Shown here piece by piece: positions 47,958 through 56,953 of a DNA stretch of 64,000 nucleotides (the first letter of the stretch is position 1; the number at the start of each line of letters is the position of its first letter). A model generated the notes under the pieces. The model saw nothing but the letters and a program-made list of their open reading frames with translations, ran no database searches and was not told where the DNA came from. The stretch comes from Sergeia podlipaevii (Eukaryota; Euglenozoa; Kinetoplastea; Trypanosomatida; Trypanosomatidae). The stretch lies in the NCBI GenBank assembly GCA_030849805.1, contig JASANZ010002256.1, positions 54,234 through 118,233 on the forward strand, written 5' to 3'. Position numbers and translations under genes: made by a program.

Positions 47958-48636
47958 GGAAAGCGCAACGGACAATAGGAGATGCAAAAGTGGAAGGGGG
48001 AACGAGTATATGCCTTTCTTTTTTTTTCCCCCTATGATCAGTATACATTTGTGTCTTGTACGATGCTGAATAACTGTATAGGCTTTACTCATGAGAAGTT
48101 TATTTTTGTCGTTATTGCAGATCTCGCTTGCCTTACTTTTTTTTATTTTATTTTTTTGAACTGCTAGAAAAGAATAATAGCCAATAAAGCGAAACTTATT
48201 ATGTGCATTAAAGAAAGAAAAATCTTGTGAAAATGAATGGACGCTCTACTGCGTCAGTGATAAAAACGATATGCTGATTTTTGTGAGTGACTTTTTGAAT
48301 GAATCTATCTTAACTTCATATTTATTCTCTGTTTTTTTTTTTTTTACATATACTCACGGTCCCTCCCCCCCCCCTCTTCCTTTCATGCAACAATAATAGG
48401 TATTTTTAAAAAAAGCAATTCAGTTCAATACATATATCGCATTGAATCACGCATACGCATTACGCACGCATACAGCAACGAACCTCTAGAATNCCTTTCA
48501 CGCAACAATAATAGGTATTTTTAAAAAAGCAATTCAGTTCAATACATATATCGCATTGAATCACGCATACGCATTACGCACGCATACAGCAACGAACCTC
48601 TAGAATAGGAGGAGACAACAAAAATTGAAAATAAAA
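47958..48636 (+). other. Intergenic region containing an assembly join
   Basis: T-rich spacer with no gene. A T15-type tract near 48332-48346 and a C-rich tract (48361-48380) are the splice signals for the next gene. The second half is a duplicated block around one N (separate entry), so the true spacer is probably about 114 bases shorter. Confidence 0.6.
48379..48606 (+). repeat. Duplicated ~113-bp block flanking a single N (assembly join)
   Basis: Copy 1 is 48379-48492, copy 2 is 48494-48606, and base 48493 is N. They differ by one substitution (TTTCATGC versus TTTCACGC) and one base in an A run (A7 versus A6). Two near-identical copies meeting at a single N are what results when two overlapping contig ends are placed side by side instead of merged. 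Confidence 0.9.
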
Positions 48637-50544
48637 ATGCCCACAGAATACCCCAAGGACGACTCTGAGTACGGCGAAGAAGAAGAAGAGGAAGAGGAAG
48701 AAGAGGAGGAAGATGAAGAGCAAGAGGAGTGGAATGAGCTCATCCCTCTGGAAGAAATTGATGCCCTCGAGGATGGTCCCAGCACCTACTTCATTGGCGG
48801 CTTCAGCGTTGAACAGAAAATCACCGAGGCGATCCTCGCTGTGCAGTACGAGCAGGATCGCATTCTCGTTTTCCCTGGTATGCACGCTGGAACGCAAAGG
48901 CAAGAGGAAAACATTGTGATCAATGAGGCACACCTGAAGGGGCTCCACATCTGCGGTGTCCCTTTCGTGAAGGGGGTGAAGGCTGGCTATCCAAAGAAGT
49001 CTCTCGCCCCTGCAAAGGTGGGCAGGCGTGTGGGCCCTTGGTTTTCCTATATGACCGCAGCTATGGCAGCTGCTGAGGAGGCCAGTGGCGCCGCACCGCT
49101 TCTCGCACCAGTGCGGACCACGATGGCCTCCTCCGTGTACGGAGCTACAATTACTCCCACCACCTTTGATTCTGCTCAGTTTCCTGTATTGAATGCAACT
49201 GTGACGCTGTGCTACGACTCGAGCCCGGGGACCACTGCAGCCCCTGAGGGCGAGGGCTCTTCTGACGCAACGGCAGCGGTAACACTAGTGCCAACGGACA
49301 GCTCCAAGCGGACAGCACCTCTCCGAAGGTACGAGCAGGAGCCTGACGAGGAGGACGAGGAACACGATGAGGATGAAGAGGGCGGCGACACCAATAACAA
49401 CAACGCGCATGACAACTATGATGAAGATGAAGATGAGGAGGACGACGAGGATCACCTCAAAGACCGAGTGGAGACAGTCGTGATTGAAGGATTGTGTATC
49501 CTGCATGGTGTCGTGCTTGAGCCTCTCACCCGCGCCACCATCCGTCACTGCGTGCTTGGTGTCCCCTCCGCCGTAGACCCTGTTCACCCCATCACCACAG
49601 CCACAACTCTGACTGCTCAACCCTTGACGGAGGCGCTGGTGGACAGCTGTATCGTGTACGGCAGCACCATCCACGCCGTGTACGCGTATCCGCGCAGTGC
49701 CCTCACGATGAAGAGCTGCGTCATTGACGGCCCAAGTCTTTCCGCTAGTCTTGTTCAGACCAGTGTTACTAGCCGCGCTGCACGTCACGCATCCGCGCTC
49801 GCGATGCTAGAGTACCGCGCACGTCAAAGGGCGGCAGCAGCAGCCTCCATGAATGCTGGTGAGCAGGCAGTGATGAAGGACATTGAGCGGTTTGCTGTCT
49901 TTCTCACTCCCCATGCGGTCACTTGTCAAGTTGGCGTGTTCTGTGACGACGCGGATGTCCACTTGCACGACTGCATGATCAGCAATACGAGGTTAGGGTT
50001 TCTGCTGCACGATCGGTGCGCAGGCACACGCATTACCGCGTGTGATGTCCGCAGCATTGCGGAGGTTGGCGTTTACGTCTACGGCATGGGCGGATGCGGT
50101 AAGCTGCTTCAGAGCTGTGTGCGCGCGTGTGGGCGGGAGTGCGTGTTAGTGGTGGGACCGTCTGAGCAAGAGTCCTACGAGGCGATGCAGAAATACAAAC
50201 TGGAGAAGGGCATCAACAACGACGAAGATGCGGACGAGGAAGAGGCGGAGCAAGATGAGGAGGACGACGGCGCACCGCGACGCAGACCGCTCTTTGCCCA
50301 GCATCCGCTTATTCGTCAGTGCCGAGTTATCGGCGGTGTGCGTCTGCAGGGCGATGTTCGCTCCGGTGCTTTTGTTGACAACATCGTCTTGAGTCCCAAG
50401 GGGTCGACCGTTGACCCCGCCACGGCCGCCGCAGACTTGATCACCCCACCTAACTGTGGTGTGAATGGCAACTGGGCTGTGCATGGCTTCCTTTACGCTG
50501 GAATTGAAGGTGAGGTGAAGGTGAAGGTGGACCCAGATGCCTAA
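48637..50544 (+). CDS. Acidic protein with right-handed beta-helix-type repeats (635 aa)
   Basis: The 635-residue protein starts at ATG 48637 (MPTEYPKDDSEYGE). Three very acidic stretches, nearly pure Glu/Asp, lie at about residues 13-33, 233-272 and 527-547 and probably are disordered linkers. Between and after them run short beta-strand repeats typical of a parallel beta-helix, such as ALVDSCIVYGSTIHAVYAY, ALTMKSCVIDG, VHLHDCMISNTRLGFLLHD, TRITACDVRSIAEVGVYVYG and LLQSCVRACGRECVLVV. Each turn ends with a similar D/S-C-x-I/V pattern. Beta-helix repeats of this kind occur in carbohydrate-binding and in scaffold proteins; no catalytic residues stand out and there is no signal peptide, so an intracellular scaffold is more likely. 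The exact family was not recognised. Confidence 0.9.
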   Translation: MPTEYPKDDSEYGEEEEEEEEEEEEDEEQEEWNELIPLEEIDALEDGPSTYFIGGFSVEQKITEAILAVQYEQDRILVFPGMHAGTQRQEENIVINEAHLKGLHICGVPFVKGVKAGYPKKSLAPAKVGRRVGPWFSYMTAAMAAAEEASGAAPLLAPVRTTMASSVYGATITPTTFDSAQFPVLNATVTLCYDSSPGTTAAPEGEGSSDATAAVTLVPTDSSKRTAPLRRYEQEPDEEDEEHDEDEEGGDTNNNNAHDNYDEDEDEEDDEDHLKDRVETVVIEGLCILHGVVLEPLTRATIRHCVLGVPSAVDPVHPITTATTLTAQPLTEALVDSCIVYGSTIHAVYAYPRSALTMKSCVIDGPSLSASLVQTSVTSRAARHASALAMLEYRARQRAAAAASMNAGEQAVMKDIERFAVFLTPHAVTCQVGVFCDDADVHLHDCMISNTRLGFLLHDRCAGTRITACDVRSIAEVGVYVYGMGGCGKLLQSCVRACGRECVLVVGPSEQESYEAMQKYKLEKGINNDEDADEEEAEQDEEDDGAPRRRPLFAQHPLIRQCRVIGGVRLQGDVRSGAFVDNIVLSPKGSTVDPATAAADLITPPNCGVNGNWAVHGFLYAGIEGEVKVKVDPDA

Positions 50545-51214
50545 AAAATTGTTGTTGTTGTTTTCTGTTGTTCAGAAGGAGAGATGAGGGAAATGTCCTC
50601 TTTATAGTTGATGATGGACAAGAAGGATTTTATATCTCTCCCAATCGCTGCCCCTTCTCCTTTTTCTATTTTTTTTTCTCATTAGAAGATGTGAAGGAGT
50701 ATGATGTAAATAAGCCAAGATATATACGTGTAGTGTGTGTGTGTGCGCGCGTGGACAACACAATATGTGAAATGGATTCAAAATGAAGAGATAGGGAAAA
50801 ACTGTTCATATTGTAGAAGAAGTGAAGTATAACGCAATATGACTATGCTGTGATCGAGCTTCTTAACAGACTCTCTCTCCAAAAGAGGATTATACCACGG
50901 CAATAACAAATACTTGTCGGGAGGAATAAATATCCTCTTTGACAATTTATGCTTTCTTTTCATTGTTTGCATTCAATCATTCTTTTTTCCTTTTTTTTTA
51001 TTCTCTCTGCGAAGAAGTTATAAGTGATAGCACAGCACACCATTGACTTTGTGTGTGAGTGTGTCTGCGTGTGTTGGCTAAAATAGCAGTTAAGCACTTA
51101 CACATACATTTGCAGATAGATAGATAGATAGATAGATAGGTAGATAGATAGATATAGATAAGGATAGGGAGGTGAGAAGGCAATAGAGCACACTTGGAAG
51201 GGCTATCACAGACT
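50545..51214 (+). other. Intergenic region with GATA microsatellite
   Basis: No gene. A pyrimidine tract at about 50980-51006 followed by AG near 51013 or later is the likely acceptor of the next gene. A (GATA)n microsatellite (51115-51155, with one break) would then lie inside its 5' UTR. Confidence 0.5.
51115..51155 (+). repeat. (GATA)n microsatellite
   Basis: About ten GATA units with one imperfect unit (AGGTA near 51138-51142). It lies 60-100 bases before the ATG of the next gene. Length may vary between strains. Confidence 0.9.
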
Positions 51215-54200
51215 ATGTCACTCTCATCCACTCCAAAAGTCAGCACGCGCAATAAATATGGATCGGCTACGCATATCAACGATGTCAACGGCAGCGTTGC
51301 GAGCTTTTTCTGCCAGGAGTCAGAGGGCTTTTGCTGCAACGGTGCTGAAAATGTCGGAAAGTCGCCGCGTACGCACTCTCCAAAGACGAGGCGCAGCCGA
51401 GAGTGGATCTCAAGCCCGGTTTCCACATTTAAAATGGCCTCACCTTCATCTCCACCATTGGCAATATCGCCAAAAAGGAAAGCGGCAGCGGGAACTCGTA
51501 AGAAGAAAGCAGAGACATACAAGGAGGCCACTGAAGGTCGCTCGAAGCCACCGCAGCTTGGCGACTTAGCAGCTCAACAGCGAGAGGCAGAGTATGTGTT
51601 GGCGGCGTGTCGTGCCCTGCCTTCCTTCCCAGCGCGTGCGGTGAGGACAGCTAGAGGCGGCATGCGCCAGCCCACCGCTCTGAGCGCTGACAGCAAGGCA
51701 TTGGCGACCACCACGGCTGCGGTGCCGCGTGCGAGCAGTGGTAAGCCGAACACACGTCCGCCGTCCGTGTACGCGTACAACTATCAGTATGGCATTCACC
51801 CACTGCATCAACAATGCACCGCGGATACTACAACTAAAAAAAGCTACTACACAGCTACAGAGGGTGAGGGTGTCTGGCCTTCTTCACACGCACGTGCCAT
51901 ATCAGGAGGGCGTACGCAGCATAAAAAGGGGCAGGCATCATCTCAAAAGAGGGCTACCACTGAGATCAGTGCTGAAGGCGTTCCGGCCGCCTTCAATCGA
52001 CGCAATAGTGTTATTGAGCAGTACGCAAGCGCCATCTCAGCGGCTTCCAGCCTGCCATCACAAAACCAAGACGGTGCCACCAACCTTCATGAAGACAGTG
52101 ATGGCGAAAGCTCGGACGAATATAGCTTCACCCGCAATGGCATCAAGGCTCCCCTGAGATCCCTTTCTGCGGAAGCAGGGCGTGCGTTACGCCTGCGCAG
52201 CGCGCCGACGTATAACGCAGCAGCATACAAGCGCATTGCGAATGCGGGAAATGCGCCAATTACCGCGCTCGCTATCTCTATAGGAACAGGAGCAGCAACG
52301 CCGTCAGGCGACCCGAAGGGCAACGCACTATACAACTATCTTGCTACTTATCGCATGGGAGCAGCTTCGGCGCGTCTTGAATCAAGCATCAGGGAAGGCT
52401 CACCAGCTGGACCCGCCAAGTCCGTTCACTTTGCGGATCACCCCGCCCCTGCAGCGGCAACTGTGGCAAGCACTGGTGCAACAGTACCTCCAGCCGAAGC
52501 AGCAGCAGCAGCCGCTTCGACCACAACTACCACCATGGCCGCTACACTGCCTCCAGCGACTGAAGTGACTGTCCCACAGGCAACAACAGCAGCGCCTACA
52601 GCTGCCCTGCCACCTGTGACGTCACAGACGGCGCCTATTCAGCCAACTGCTGCTATCCTTACTGACAGCCCTAGCGAAGTTGCTGGCGCACCGAAGAGAA
52701 AGTCTCCTGGCACCCTTGACGGGGGCATTCTTGCGGCCGCCATTGCTGGCGCCTCTGCTCGACACCTCCCCTCGCCGCCTCTTCACCGGACAGACTCACT
52801 GGAGAGTGTAGTGGGCAGTGCTACGCTAGAGGAGGCGGAGCTGAAACTGATTCGCGACCTTCACACCGCTACCAGTGCAGTCAGTGACCCCAACAGCAAG
52901 GCGATGGATCGACTGGGTGCACACGGCGGTGCTCTTTATGGCTGGCGTCAGCCTCCCTCCCACGTGCTTCTACCTGATGAGCAAGGGGAGTGGCGTGTGC
53001 TTGGACCCCACACAGAACAGCAGGCAGAACAGCAGCAGCGCTACATGGAGCAGCACCAAACGCGAGCTGAGGAGCCTGCTTACAGTCGCGGCGTGCGTGC
53101 ATGTAGCGCGGGTGCTGCGAGCAAAATTGCGGAGGATAGACTTGTCAACACCGCTGTTGCTGGAACGGTTATTGGCGGGAAGGCTACGACCACTGGTGCG
53201 GAGCTTGATTATCAAGCCTGCTTTCAGGATGTACTTCATCCAGAAAGCATAGAGCAGGCTCTTTACGCCTCTGATGTCTATCTCAACGCAAACCACCACA
53301 ACAGCAGGAGTACTGCGGATGCTAAGAAGCGATCAGCAACCTTGGCATCGCAGTCTGTTCTTCTGCGCGACCCTCTCTCCCTTTTATCCTGCCAGTATCT
53401 TGACGCAGACACACGCGTGGGCAAGGAGTCTTTGATTTCCGCTGCTGGTGTAAGCCTTCGTGACGCAACGTCCTCCTCCTTTGTGGCGGCAGCAGCAGCA
53501 GCCACAAGTGCGCTTGGGTCTACCCTACGCGCGGCCCCACCTCCGGGAGAAATCTTTTGTAAACTGTCGTATTCCGCCAAGATTCTGCTCTCTTCTGTGC
53601 TCTACGTGCGTGCGCTGGGCGGATTCCCTACGCTCCTTCGTGCCCAACCATTGACAGACCTGAGTCCTATTGTGGATAAGGAGAACTGTATAGAGCTCGT
53701 CTTTTGGAACCCAAGCGACGACACTCCACAGGAGAGTCAACATCCGCAGCAGGAAGCGATCAATCCACGGTTCCCACTGGATATGGCGAACATGAGCCTC
53801 ACACACAATAATGCCCTTGGCGCAGCGCCAAGCAATATAGAGAAGCGCCTATCCCAAACCCTTTCGGCAGCTCTAGGCAACTCCGTCGCAGGAAGGCAGC
53901 CCGGCGACACCTCTCATGGGCTCTACGGGTCCGCAAATGCCTCGCTGGCACGCGGCGGCGGTGGTGGCCCTGATGATCGCCGCTCTAGTCTGTCTAGAGC
54001 AGAGCTCCCCCAGCAACACTCGCTGGGGCGTCAGCCTATGAGTAGAAGAGGGAGCCACTTGGGCAGTGAAAGGGCCTCTAGTCAGGCGGTGCCGCGTGTG
54101 AGCCCTCCATTCCACGGGCATTTACGGCGCAGCTCCTCAGTGAAGAGCGTTGCAGGCTCTGAGGACGGCGACAATGAAAAGGCTGCGGCGGACGGTACGG

Positions 54201-55498
54201 CGCCATCAGTGGGGCTTGGAGGTCCCTTCGCCACCGCTGTTGCCGAGGTAATTCGACGCAAGCAGCAAGGCTCTCGTCGTAACTCGTTGTGGAGCGCAGC
54301 GTCTAGCACAGACGAAGGTGCTGCCGCTCATTCCTTGCGTGAGCCACCGAGCACGCCCACAAAGAAGGGTCATAACCTCATCGAGGAGGGGGACGATGAA
54401 CTGTGTGTCGTGGTGCGCGCTGTCTTGGCACAAAAATCGACGGTGTACTGCTTCGGTAAAGAAGAGATTGTCCATGTGCTACCTCCGCTGCCGAGCGAGG
54501 AGAACGTGATGGAGCAACGCACCATTGTGGATTCAGAGCTTGAGCGACTTGCGCTGCGCGACAGTGATCCTGTTTTCAAGCTTTTGCAGAACACTGGCGG
54601 AGAAGCTGAGAAGCTGATAGCGAAGCGGAGGGTAGAAGAGATTGCGCGCAAGCGTCGCGTGGCAGCTCGTGGGCCTGTCGTCATCAATGAAGATGGCACA
54701 CCATCTGCTGAAGACTATGGTGATCTTCTCGTCGCCTATTTGCTGAGTGGGGAGGCATCCCAGATGAGCGGTGCGCTGCCGGATGCGATGGAGCTTGAGA
54801 GCCTGCGCTATCGTATCTTCACATTGCAGGGATACAGTGTCAAGGATCCTTACGGCATCAACAACAACAAGAACGTTGTCAACAAGTGGGCGGCGGCGAT
54901 GTCAGCAGACGTGCTCAAACAGCAGCCTACGCTTACGGATGAGCGGTATTCTATGGCTTCGCGTTCTGCAGGAGCTACCCCTACCGCGGGGGGCCGACGT
55001 CGCAGCACTTTCAGCGAGGATCTTTTTGCGAGATACGGCTACAGACAAGAGAATCCCACAGCATCTAGCTCTGCTGAGCAGCAGCTGAAGGCGAAACGGA
55101 AAGCCGAGGAGGCAGCAATGGCGGAACGCCTGTCCAAGCAAGCAACCCGTTTTCCTTTGTATCGTGCCTCCAGTGTGGGAGAGAGCACATTGGCTGCTTA
55201 TCACGCACAGGAAAGGAACAAGGCACGACAGAAGCAGCTCAAGCAGGCAGCCATCATAGCGGATGTGCGCTGGGAGGACGAGAATGACCAGAGACTCGCG
55301 GCTGGCAGTGCTCGCGATGAAGATGGGCTACTCACCGCAAAGAACAACACGCTGCGCGAGGCGGAGAAGGACTTGCTGAAGTTCCGTCCCATGAACCTGA
55401 ATGGATTTTATGGAGAACTACTTGAGGCCACCCAGTTTGCTCTTGATGTACAGGTGCGGCAGACGAAGGAGCGGGTTATGCAAGCGTTTCATATGTAA
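51215..55498 (+). CDS. Large Ala/Ser/Thr-rich hypothetical protein (1427 aa)
   Basis: A 1427-residue protein from ATG 51215. Most of it is low-complexity Ala, Ser, Thr and Pro, including a stretch of Ala/Thr/Pro at about 405-480. Two regions look folded. One at about 765-830 contains GEIFCKLSYSAKILLSSVLY, LGGFPTLLRAQPL and CIELVFWNPSDD. The other at about 1060-1240 contains LCVVVRAVLAQKSTVYCFG and a basic helix. The final 100 residues are charged and helical and end LEATQFALDVQVRQTKERVM. Several R-x-x-S and S-R-R-S patches occur (for example RRSSLSRAEL and SRRNSLWS). No known family, membrane span or targeting signal was recognised. A coiled or scaffold-like cytoskeletal protein is possible but unproven. 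Confidence 0.9.
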   Translation: MSLSSTPKVSTRNKYGSATHINDVNGSVASFFCQESEGFCCNGAENVGKSPRTHSPKTRRSREWISSPVSTFKMASPSSPPLAISPKRKAAAGTRKKKAETYKEATEGRSKPPQLGDLAAQQREAEYVLAACRALPSFPARAVRTARGGMRQPTALSADSKALATTTAAVPRASSGKPNTRPPSVYAYNYQYGIHPLHQQCTADTTTKKSYYTATEGEGVWPSSHARAISGGRTQHKKGQASSQKRATTEISAEGVPAAFNRRNSVIEQYASAISAASSLPSQNQDGATNLHEDSDGESSDEYSFTRNGIKAPLRSLSAEAGRALRLRSAPTYNAAAYKRIANAGNAPITALAISIGTGAATPSGDPKGNALYNYLATYRMGAASARLESSIREGSPAGPAKSVHFADHPAPAAATVASTGATVPPAEAAAAAASTTTTTMAATLPPATEVTVPQATTAAPTAALPPVTSQTAPIQPTAAILTDSPSEVAGAPKRKSPGTLDGGILAAAIAGASARHLPSPPLHRTDSLESVVGSATLEEAELKLIRDLHTATSAVSDPNSKAMDRLGAHGGALYGWRQPPSHVLLPDEQGEWRVLGPHTEQQAEQQQRYMEQHQTRAEEPAYSRGVRACSAGAASKIAEDRLVNTAVAGTVIGGKATTTGAELDYQACFQDVLHPESIEQALYASDVYLNANHHNSRSTADAKKRSATLASQSVLLRDPLSLLSCQYLDADTRVGKESLISAAGVSLRDATSSSFVAAAAAATSALGSTLRAAPPPGEIFCKLSYSAKILLSSVLYVRALGGFPTLLRAQPLTDLSPIVDKENCIELVFWNPSDDTPQESQHPQQEAINPRFPLDMANMSLTHNNALGAAPSNIEKRLSQTLSAALGNSVAGRQPGDTSHGLYGSANASLARGGGGGPDDRRSSLSRAELPQQHSLGRQPMSRRGSHLGSERASSQAVPRVSPPFHGHLRRSSSVKSVAGSEDGDNEKAAADGTAPSVGLGGPFATAVAEVIRRKQQGSRRNSLWSAASSTDEGAAAHSLREPPSTPTKKGHNLIEEGDDELCVVVRAVLAQKSTVYCFGKEEIVHVLPPLPSEENVMEQRTIVDSELERLALRDSDPVFKLLQNTGGEAEKLIAKRRVEEIARKRRVAARGPVVINEDGTPSAEDYGDLLVAYLLSGEASQMSGALPDAMELESLRYRIFTLQGYSVKDPYGINNNKNVVNKWAAAMSADVLKQQPTLTDERYSMASRSAGATPTAGGRRRSTFSEDLFARYGYRQENPTASSSAEQQLKAKRKAEEAAMAERLSKQATRFPLYRASSVGESTLAAYHAQERNKARQKQLKQAAIIADVRWEDENDQRLAAGSARDEDGLLTAKNNTLREAEKDLLKFRPMNLNGFYGELLEATQFALDVQVRQTKERVMQAFHM

Positions 55499-56953
55499 TG
55501 GCGATCGAGAACTGTCGTGGCTCCTTTTTGATGGTGTTGTTATCATTTTCTTTTTTGACTCTTTAGACATATTCCAGTATAGATTTATAGACGTTTATGC
55601 CTTATTTTCTGCCCATTTTGTGGAGGGAAATAAGACAGTCTTATATAAATAGAAACAGAAAGGGAAAAAGAAGGACGTGAAAAATAATGCTTGTTAGCTA
55701 AGCTGTTGAAAGTGTTATTGCGCACAGGAAACTCGAATAGACTAGGAGAAGTAAACACTCTGGAAACAATGAGTTCTTCTCCATCAGCTGACGTTTGCGC
55801 TCATATATATTTTTTATCCGTTACTTTTTTTTGTTTCCATTTTCTGCAGGTGTGTACATATCAGTACAATATACAAATATTTATTGAACGTTTTAGGTTC
55901 GACATTGCTTTCTATTAAAGAGACACTCTCTCCTCCCAATCTACACGAAGGAGGAAACATGAAATGAGAGAGAGAGAGGAGGGGAAGAATGATCGCAGCA
56001 GTGCGTTTGATTGTGAGCCTTGGCGCCTTGGTAAATGAAATCAACACACAAACACAGGAAAAGAAAGTGATGCCTGTCAGCAGATTGTCACTGTCTGATT
56101 GCTACTATTGTTATCATTACACATGAAGCACTATGATGAGATTTTCTTCAATGATATTGCTATAACCTATACTATAATTTCTTAAAACTCCTTCCTTTTT
56201 TTTTACTTTTTTTTTCTTCTTTTACCAAGTTGTTTGGTGTGATATAAGCAGTATCATACCACTAAAAAATACACACACACAACAATAGTAACTTCTTTTT
56301 TTTTTTTGAAAGTAGACCGTATAAAAGGAGAACAGTGTTGACCTCACAATAGTGGCATCATAAGCTGATCCTCTTCTTCCCCTTATATATATATATATTG
56401 GAAGAATTACTCTTATTGCTACTATATTTTATCTTTGCATCTTTTCTCACTCCCTCTTTTCTCCATTTTTTTTTCGGTCAAGTTTGATTATTTTACTCCT
56501 GCTTGTTTTCCGTGTGTGTGTGTGAGTGAGAGAGAGAGTCAGGGGGCTATTCATATTTGCCTGCGTGCAACACGCTGAAAAAGGCGGCGTCGTGTGTGCA
56601 TATACACACGCCCCTTTACACACGCATTCTCCGTCATTGATAGGCTCCGTTTTTTTTTTACTTAATTATTTCCAGGTACAGAGAGAGGGTGCGTGTCAGT
56701 TGTTTTTCATCTTTCTTTCTATTTATGTTGATTTGATTTTTGTTTGATTTTTTTTGATTATTGTTTTTTTCGCTAATACTATTACTTCTTTTTCTTTTTG
56801 TTATCTTTTTTCAAGTATCTTGCTGCTTTCATTGCACTTTTGAGTGGTCTTTTTTTTTTCCTTTTTTTCTTTCGGATTGCGAGGAAAAAGCAAAGCAGTG
56901 GTCAGCTCAAAAGCGAAAGAAGAGCGTACGAGCGTGTACGTTGGGTCAAGGTT
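55499..56953 (+). other. 1.5-kb intergenic region with splice signal
   Basis: No gene is supported; short frames here are T-driven. Contents are a GA run at about 55964-55982, a TA run near 56384-56398, a GT/GA run at 56512-56540 and many T tracts. The strongest splice signal is the pyrimidine tract at 56849-56873 followed by AG 56882-56883. ATG 56954 is the first ATG after it. Confidence 0.6.

Noticed and set aside
55890..55910. GGTTCGA resembling a tRNA B box
   Set aside because: The following bases do not complete the B box and no A box or cloverleaf could be found upstream.
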